From: CAIQOK01 sp043781315
Lineage (GTDB): Bacteria > Verrucomicrobiota > Verrucomicrobiia > Limisphaerales > CAIQOK01
Reading direction: 5' to 3'
Assembly: GCA_043781315.1 (NCBI GenBank)
Contig: JAYWBR010000210.1
Coordinates: 1 to 15,695, forward strand
DNA length: 15,695 bases
Made by a program: the position numbers and the translations under genes. This document shows, piece after piece, positions 12,236 to 15,695 of the stretch; the stretch's first letter is position 1; every line of letters begins with the position of its first letter. Below the pieces are notes generated by a model. That model was not told the DNA's origin, did not search any database, and saw nothing but the letters and a program-made list of their open reading frames with translations.

Positions 12236-15200
12236 TGTCCGTCGAACTCACAGAAGCGCTTCTCAGCAAAGCCGCCGGCTGGGACGTGATGAAACGCGCC
12301 CGCGCCTACCTCGAACAAGGCCAGGTGCTGAGTTCGTTCTGGGGGCCGCCGTTGTTGCGCGGCGTGATCCAGGTGGATGGCGCCTCCATCCGTGCCTCGA
12401 TGGTCATCCATAACGGTATTGATATTGAAAACCTCTGCACTTGTCGGGAAGCCCGGCAGTGGGGGAAAATCTGCGCGCACGGCGTGGCCGTGGGCTTGCA
12501 CTGGTTGAACGCGCAGAAAGCGGAAGTGCCTCCAACTCCCACCGCCGTCCGCAGCGCGACGTCGAGCGCCAAACCGGTCGTAAAAAAAACTCCGACACTG
12601 CTGCGCGCCGACTCCGGTGAACCCGCCGAACTATTCATCATTCTTCCACCAAACTTCGAGCAAGCTGTCGCGCGCGGTCGGACTATGCTCGTCCTCGAAG
12701 CGAAGTGGGGCGGAGGACGCTGTCCGTTGAACGCTTTGCCCAAGGGCCGCACCTTCGCCTTCTCCGCGCAGGACAACGCTGCGCTGGATGCTTTTGAGAA
12801 ATTCACCGACGGCGAAACGCCCGCAATTCTCCAACTTGAAACCAAAGACTTCGCCACGCTCCTGCCCGCGCTCGTCGGGCACCCCCATCTTTCATTGGGC
12901 AAAACCACCGAAGTCACCGTCAGCAAAACCCCGCTGGCCCTGCCGCTGCGTGCGACGTTGGAAGCGAACGGTGAAATCGTTATCACGTTGCGTAGCGGCG
13001 ACGCCCCGTCGCCGTCCGGTGGCCGCGACGCCCTCGTCGCGCGGCCCCGAGCAGGCGACGAGGCGTCGCCTGCACCCTCTGCGACGGGGGCGTCGCAGCT
13101 ACCAACCATGATCGGTGACTGGGTTTGGCAGAATAACACGCTCCAACCGCTCGCGCTGCCGCCGATGCTCAAGGAAATTTTCCGCGCACCCGTGTGGGTG
13201 ACCCGGATGCAGGTGCCACAATTCCTCAGCCAGCATTGGCCGCAATTGCAGTCGTCGGGAAATGTGGAGGCCAATTTTCAACTCGATGATTTCACGCTCG
13301 AACCGCAGGCCCCGCGCTTCCTGCTCGAACTCAAGGGCGGTCTCGCCCAACTCATCGCGAGGCTGCAATGCGCCTACGGCACGCGCATTATGACGCTTGG
13401 CGTGACGGATTCCAGCGAGAGCGTCTGGCTGCCCGATCCCGAAGTGACCACGCGCTATTCGACCCGCGACTTTGCCGCCGAGCGCGCGGCATTGGGGCGA
13501 TTGCAGCGCAATGGATTTTCCGCGCCGGACGGTCAGGGCAAGCTTCAACTCGCCGGACAGAACTCCGTGTTGAACTTTCTCGCCCGCGAATTTCCCAAGC
13601 TGCAGCGCGAATGGAGCGTCACGCTGGACGAGCAACTGGAAAACCGCACGCTCAAGAACATCGAGCGCGTCGAGCCGCAGTTTGAAATCACGTCGTCGGG
13701 CGTGCAGTGGTTCGATCTCGGCGTCGTCTTCGCCACCAGCAGCGGCGAGAAATTTTCCTCGGCGGACATCCAGCGGCTGATCTTGTCCGGCCAGAGCCAC
13801 ACGCGTTTGAAGAACGGCAAGACCGCCGTGATTGACACCGGCGCGGTGGAGGAATTGCAGGAGGTGCTGCTCGACTGCGCGCCGCAGCAAAACGCGGCGG
13901 GCTATCGCATGAGCAATGCGCAGTCCGGTTTTCTCGAAGCCACATTGCGACAACACAGCGATTGGAAAGTGGCCGCGCCGGCCGCCTGGCGCGACCGCGC
14001 GGCGAAACAAAGTGGCGAGGCGAAATTGGAATGTCCGCCGCTCGGCGATCTGGAAGGCGTGCTTCGTCCGTATCAAAAACACGGCGTGGCCTGGCTGGGT
14101 TTTCTGCGGGCGAACGGCTTCGGCGGCATTCTCGCAGACGAAATGGGCTTGGGCAAAACCTTGCAAGCACTGGCGTTTCTGAACATGTGGCGGCAGGCAT
14201 CCCTGCCTGCCGTAGAGCCGGGCTTCCAGCCCGCCGGAGCGAGCGTGAGTATTTCAAACGCAAAAAAAAGTTTGGACGCTGGTCCGGGCGGCAGGATGCC
14301 GCCCTCTACGGCAGGCAAGGATGCCTGCCGCCACGCTCCTCATTTGATCGTCTGCCCCACCAGCCTCGTCTTCAACTGGGTCGCCGAAGCGAAGAAGTTC
14401 ACGCCCGAACTGAAAGTCCTCGCGCTCCACGGCCCGGATCGCCACGCGTTGTTCGACCAGATTTCGTCGAGCGACCTGGTCGTGACCAGCTACGCACTGA
14501 TCCGCCGGGATGCGGAAAAATATCGCGAGTTTGAATTCGACACCACGGTGCTCGACGAAGCCCAGCACATCAAAAACCGTCAGACGCAAAACGCGCAAGC
14601 TGTCAAAGCCGTGCGCTCGAAACATCGCCTTGTAATCACCGGCACGCCGCTGGAAAACTCTGTGCTCGATCTTTGGTCCATCTTCGACTTCCTCATGCCC
14701 GGCTACCTGGGCACGGCCAAGGATTTTCGCGAACGCTACGAACTGCCCATCGCCAAGGAGAAGAACGTCGAGGCGCAGAAGCGGCTCGCACGGCGACTGC
14801 GTCCCTTCATGCTGCGTCGCCTAAAGAAGGAAGTGGCGAAAGACTTGCCCGCGAAGCTCGAACAGATTTCGTTCTGCGAACTCACGCCGGATCAACGCGG
14901 AGTTTATCAGCAGGTCATCGAAGCGAGCCGCAAGGAAGTGCTCGAAGCCGTCGGCGCGCAAGGTCTCGCGAAAAGCCGGATGGTGGTGCTGAGTGCGTTG
15001 CTGCGGTTGCGGCAGATTTGCTGCGACCTGCGGCTGCTGAAACTTCCTGGTAGGGACGCGTTCCACCGCGTCCGTGAATTTTCTGCGGAAGATGAGGACG
15101 CGGTGGAACGCGTCCCTACCGAATCACCCACGCTCTCGGCTTCCTCGGGCAAACTGGAGTTGTTCAGCGAGTTGCTGGAAGAAGTCATTGACGGCGGGCA

Positions 15201-15651
15201 TCGCGTGCTGGTGTTCAGTCAATTCGTCAGCATGTTGACCTTGCTGAAGGAGCGGCTCGCGGAAGAAGGAATTGAGTATTGTTACCTCGACGGTTCGACA
15301 ACGGATCGTGGGGCTGTCGTTGAGAAATTTCAAACGAGCACGGCGATTCCAGTCTTCCTCATCAGCCTGAAAGCCGGCGGCGTGGGTTTGAATCTCACCG
15401 GTGCGGACACGGTGATACATTTCGATCCGTGGTGGAATCCGGCGGTGGAAGATCAGGCGACGGATCGTGCGCATCGCATCGGCCAGACGAAAGTCGTAAC
15501 GAGTTACAAGCTGATCACACGCGACACGGTGGAGGAGAAAATCCTGCTGCTCCAAAACCGCAAGCGCGAGATCATCCAGGCGACCATCGGCGGCGAAGAG
15601 GAATTCGCAGCGGCTTTGAACTGGGATGAGATTCAGGAGTTGCTGGCTTGA
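12235..15651 (+). CDS. SWIM zinc-finger SNF2-family helicase-like ATPase
   Basis: A 1138-residue cytoplasmic protein. The SWIM zinc finger is C68-x-C70 ... C80-x-H82. A long middle region (~100-590) precedes the ATPase core: LRPYQKHGVAWL, Walker A DEMGLGKT (Lys641), motif Ia LIVCPTSLVFNW, motif II DEAQH (774-778), motif III ITGTPLENS, LWSIFDFLMPGYLG, then lobe 2 with VLVFSQF, LISLKAGGVGLNLTGAD and motif VI DQATDRAHRIGQ (1073-1084). Such proteins move along double-stranded DNA and remodel protein-DNA complexes; RapA-type relatives act on RNA polymerase. The ATG at 12235 overlaps the CvfB stop (TGATG) and starts MSVELTEALLSKAAG; in-frame upstream starts lie inside the CvfB gene. Three palindromic elements sit in frame at residues about 253-289, 651-700 and 939-962, none hitting a conserved motif. 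The protein probably remains functional. Confidence 0.92.
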   Translation: MSVELTEALLSKAAGWDVMKRARAYLEQGQVLSSFWGPPLLRGVIQVDGASIRASMVIHNGIDIENLCTCREARQWGKICAHGVAVGLHWLNAQKAEVPPTPTAVRSATSSAKPVVKKTPTLLRADSGEPAELFIILPPNFEQAVARGRTMLVLEAKWGGGRCPLNALPKGRTFAFSAQDNAALDAFEKFTDGETPAILQLETKDFATLLPALVGHPHLSLGKTTEVTVSKTPLALPLRATLEANGEIVITLRSGDAPSPSGGRDALVARPRAGDEASPAPSATGASQLPTMIGDWVWQNNTLQPLALPPMLKEIFRAPVWVTRMQVPQFLSQHWPQLQSSGNVEANFQLDDFTLEPQAPRFLLELKGGLAQLIARLQCAYGTRIMTLGVTDSSESVWLPDPEVTTRYSTRDFAAERAALGRLQRNGFSAPDGQGKLQLAGQNSVLNFLAREFPKLQREWSVTLDEQLENRTLKNIERVEPQFEITSSGVQWFDLGVVFATSSGEKFSSADIQRLILSGQSHTRLKNGKTAVIDTGAVEELQEVLLDCAPQQNAAGYRMSNAQSGFLEATLRQHSDWKVAAPAAWRDRAAKQSGEAKLECPPLGDLEGVLRPYQKHGVAWLGFLRANGFGGILADEMGLGKTLQALAFLNMWRQASLPAVEPGFQPAGASVSISNAKKSLDAGPGGRMPPSTAGKDACRHAPHLIVCPTSLVFNWVAEAKKFTPELKVLALHGPDRHALFDQISSSDLVVTSYALIRRDAEKYREFEFDTTVLDEAQHIKNRQTQNAQAVKAVRSKHRLVITGTPLENSVLDLWSIFDFLMPGYLGTAKDFRERYELPIAKEKNVEAQKRLARRLRPFMLRRLKKEVAKDLPAKLEQISFCELTPDQRGVYQQVIEASRKEVLEAVGAQGLAKSRMVVLSALLRLRQICCDLRLLKLPGRDAFHRVREFSAEDEDAVERVPTESPTLSASSGKLELFSELLEEVIDGGHRVLVFSQFVSMLTLLKERLAEEGIEYCYLDGSTTDRGAVVEKFQTSTAIPVFLISLKAGGVGLNLTGADTVIHFDPWWNPAVEDQATDRAHRIGQTKVVTSYKLITRDTVEEKILLLQNRKREIIQATIGGEEEFAAALNWDEIQELLA
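12992..13102. repeat. Imperfect palindromic element in frame in the SNF2 gene (element A)
   Basis: The ends pair imperfectly: GTAGCGGCGACGCCCC reads from 12992 and the opposite strand from 13102 reads GTAGCTGCGACGCCCCC. Inner parts also pair (GCGACGCCCTCGTCGC at 13025-13040 with GCGACGAGGCGTCGC at 13055-13069, one extra base). The whole is 111 bp, 37 codons, and encodes a Pro/Ser/Ala/Gly/Asp-rich stretch (DAPSPSGG, DEASPAPSATGAS) unlike the flanking protein. It lies between VITLRSG and the IGDWVWQNNTL segment, before the ATPase core. Confidence 0.75.
14187..14334. repeat. MITE/REP-like element with 31-bp inverted ends in frame in the SNF2 gene (element B)
   Basis: The left end (14187-14217) and right end (14304-14334) are 31-bp inverted repeats with one mismatch. 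Each end is also a hairpin by itself: CGGCAGGCA and TGCCTGCCG separated by 4 nt. Two further hairpins lie inside: CGGGCT/AGCCCG near 14219-14233 and GGGCGGCA/TGCCGCCC at 14286-14304. The element separates Walker A and its helix (ending NMWRQ) from motif Ia (HLIVCPTSL). It adds roughly 48 residues (including ASLPAVEPGFQPAGAS and GRMPPSTAGKDACRH) where relatives have a short loop. Confidence 0.85.
15049..15120. repeat. Perfect 25-bp inverted repeat element in frame in the SNF2 gene (element C)
   Basis: The arms at 15049-15073 and 15096-15120 are exact reverse complements over 25 bp (outer bases GGTAGGGACGCG ... CGCGTCCCTACC) around a 22-bp centre. The element is 72 bp, exactly 24 codons, encoding GRDAFHRVREFSAEDEDAVE and a few more residues. 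It falls between the QICCDLRLLKLP helix and the SGKLELF segment, in the inter-lobe linker of the ATPase core. Confidence 0.88.
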
Positions 15652-15695
15652 GGCAACCCGGCGTGAGGCCAGCAAGGATGCTTTGACCCTGCTTG

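Noticed and set aside
13099..14166. 355-codon open frame on the minus strand within the SNF2 gene
   Set aside because: It is antisense to a well-supported ATPase, is very rich in Arg/His/Ala, and shows no recognisable domain. It reflects G+C-rich codon bias of the sense gene.
12992..15120. Introns or inteins in the SNF2 gene
   Set aside because: The inserts are far too short for inteins, lack splicing motifs, and are flanked by inverted repeats; the simple reading is translated palindromic elements.

Overview
The window looks like chromosomal DNA from a Verrucomicrobiota bacterium, probably near Pedosphaera/Limisphaerales. This is an inference from gene style: PEP-CTERM sorting tails, a pseudopilin with the GFTLIELLVVIAIIAILAAM start, very large secreted glycosidases carrying F5/8-type C and lamin-tail domains, a DUF6580-like membrane protein, weak ribosome-binding sites, and G+C-rich palindromic repeats lying inside genes. 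No tRNA, rRNA or CRISPR array was seen.

Layout. Positions 1-306 hold the 3' end of a secreted PEP-CTERM protein. A 307-bp spacer follows, with a short coding relic and a strong hairpin. Positions 614-8653 are a tight three-gene plus-strand operon: a XylE-like sugar/H+ symporter, a secreted GH2 glycosidase with a discoidin domain, and a secreted GH59 enzyme resembling animal galactocerebrosidase over its whole catalytic and lectin region. The GH59 protein is extended by two F5/8C domains, a lamin-tail domain and a C-terminal tail. Together these suggest extracellular removal of sugar (most simply beta-galactosyl) residues followed by uptake of the free sugar.

Positions 8912-9583 are gene debris: a frameshifted pseudopilin, the orphan tail of a LamG/PEP-CTERM protein, and a degenerate copy of the last ~110 bp of a phosphodiesterase gene. 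The minus strand from 11270 down to 9584 carries a DUF6580-like membrane protein, a YfcE/MJ0936-type phosphodiesterase, and an antitoxin/toxin pair. The toxin-antitoxin pair is bracketed by the intact and the duplicated phosphodiesterase 3' ends.

Divergently, 11366-15651 encodes a CvfB-like S1-domain RNA-binding protein. It is translationally coupled (TGATG) to a 1138-residue SWIM/SNF2 helicase-like ATPase.

The most unusual signal is inside the SNF2 gene. Three unrelated palindromic elements (12992-13102, 14187-14334, 15049-15120) interrupt the reading frame without breaking it, each in a variable loop between conserved motifs. This resembles the Rickettsia palindromic element phenomenon, in which mobile palindromes become protein segments.
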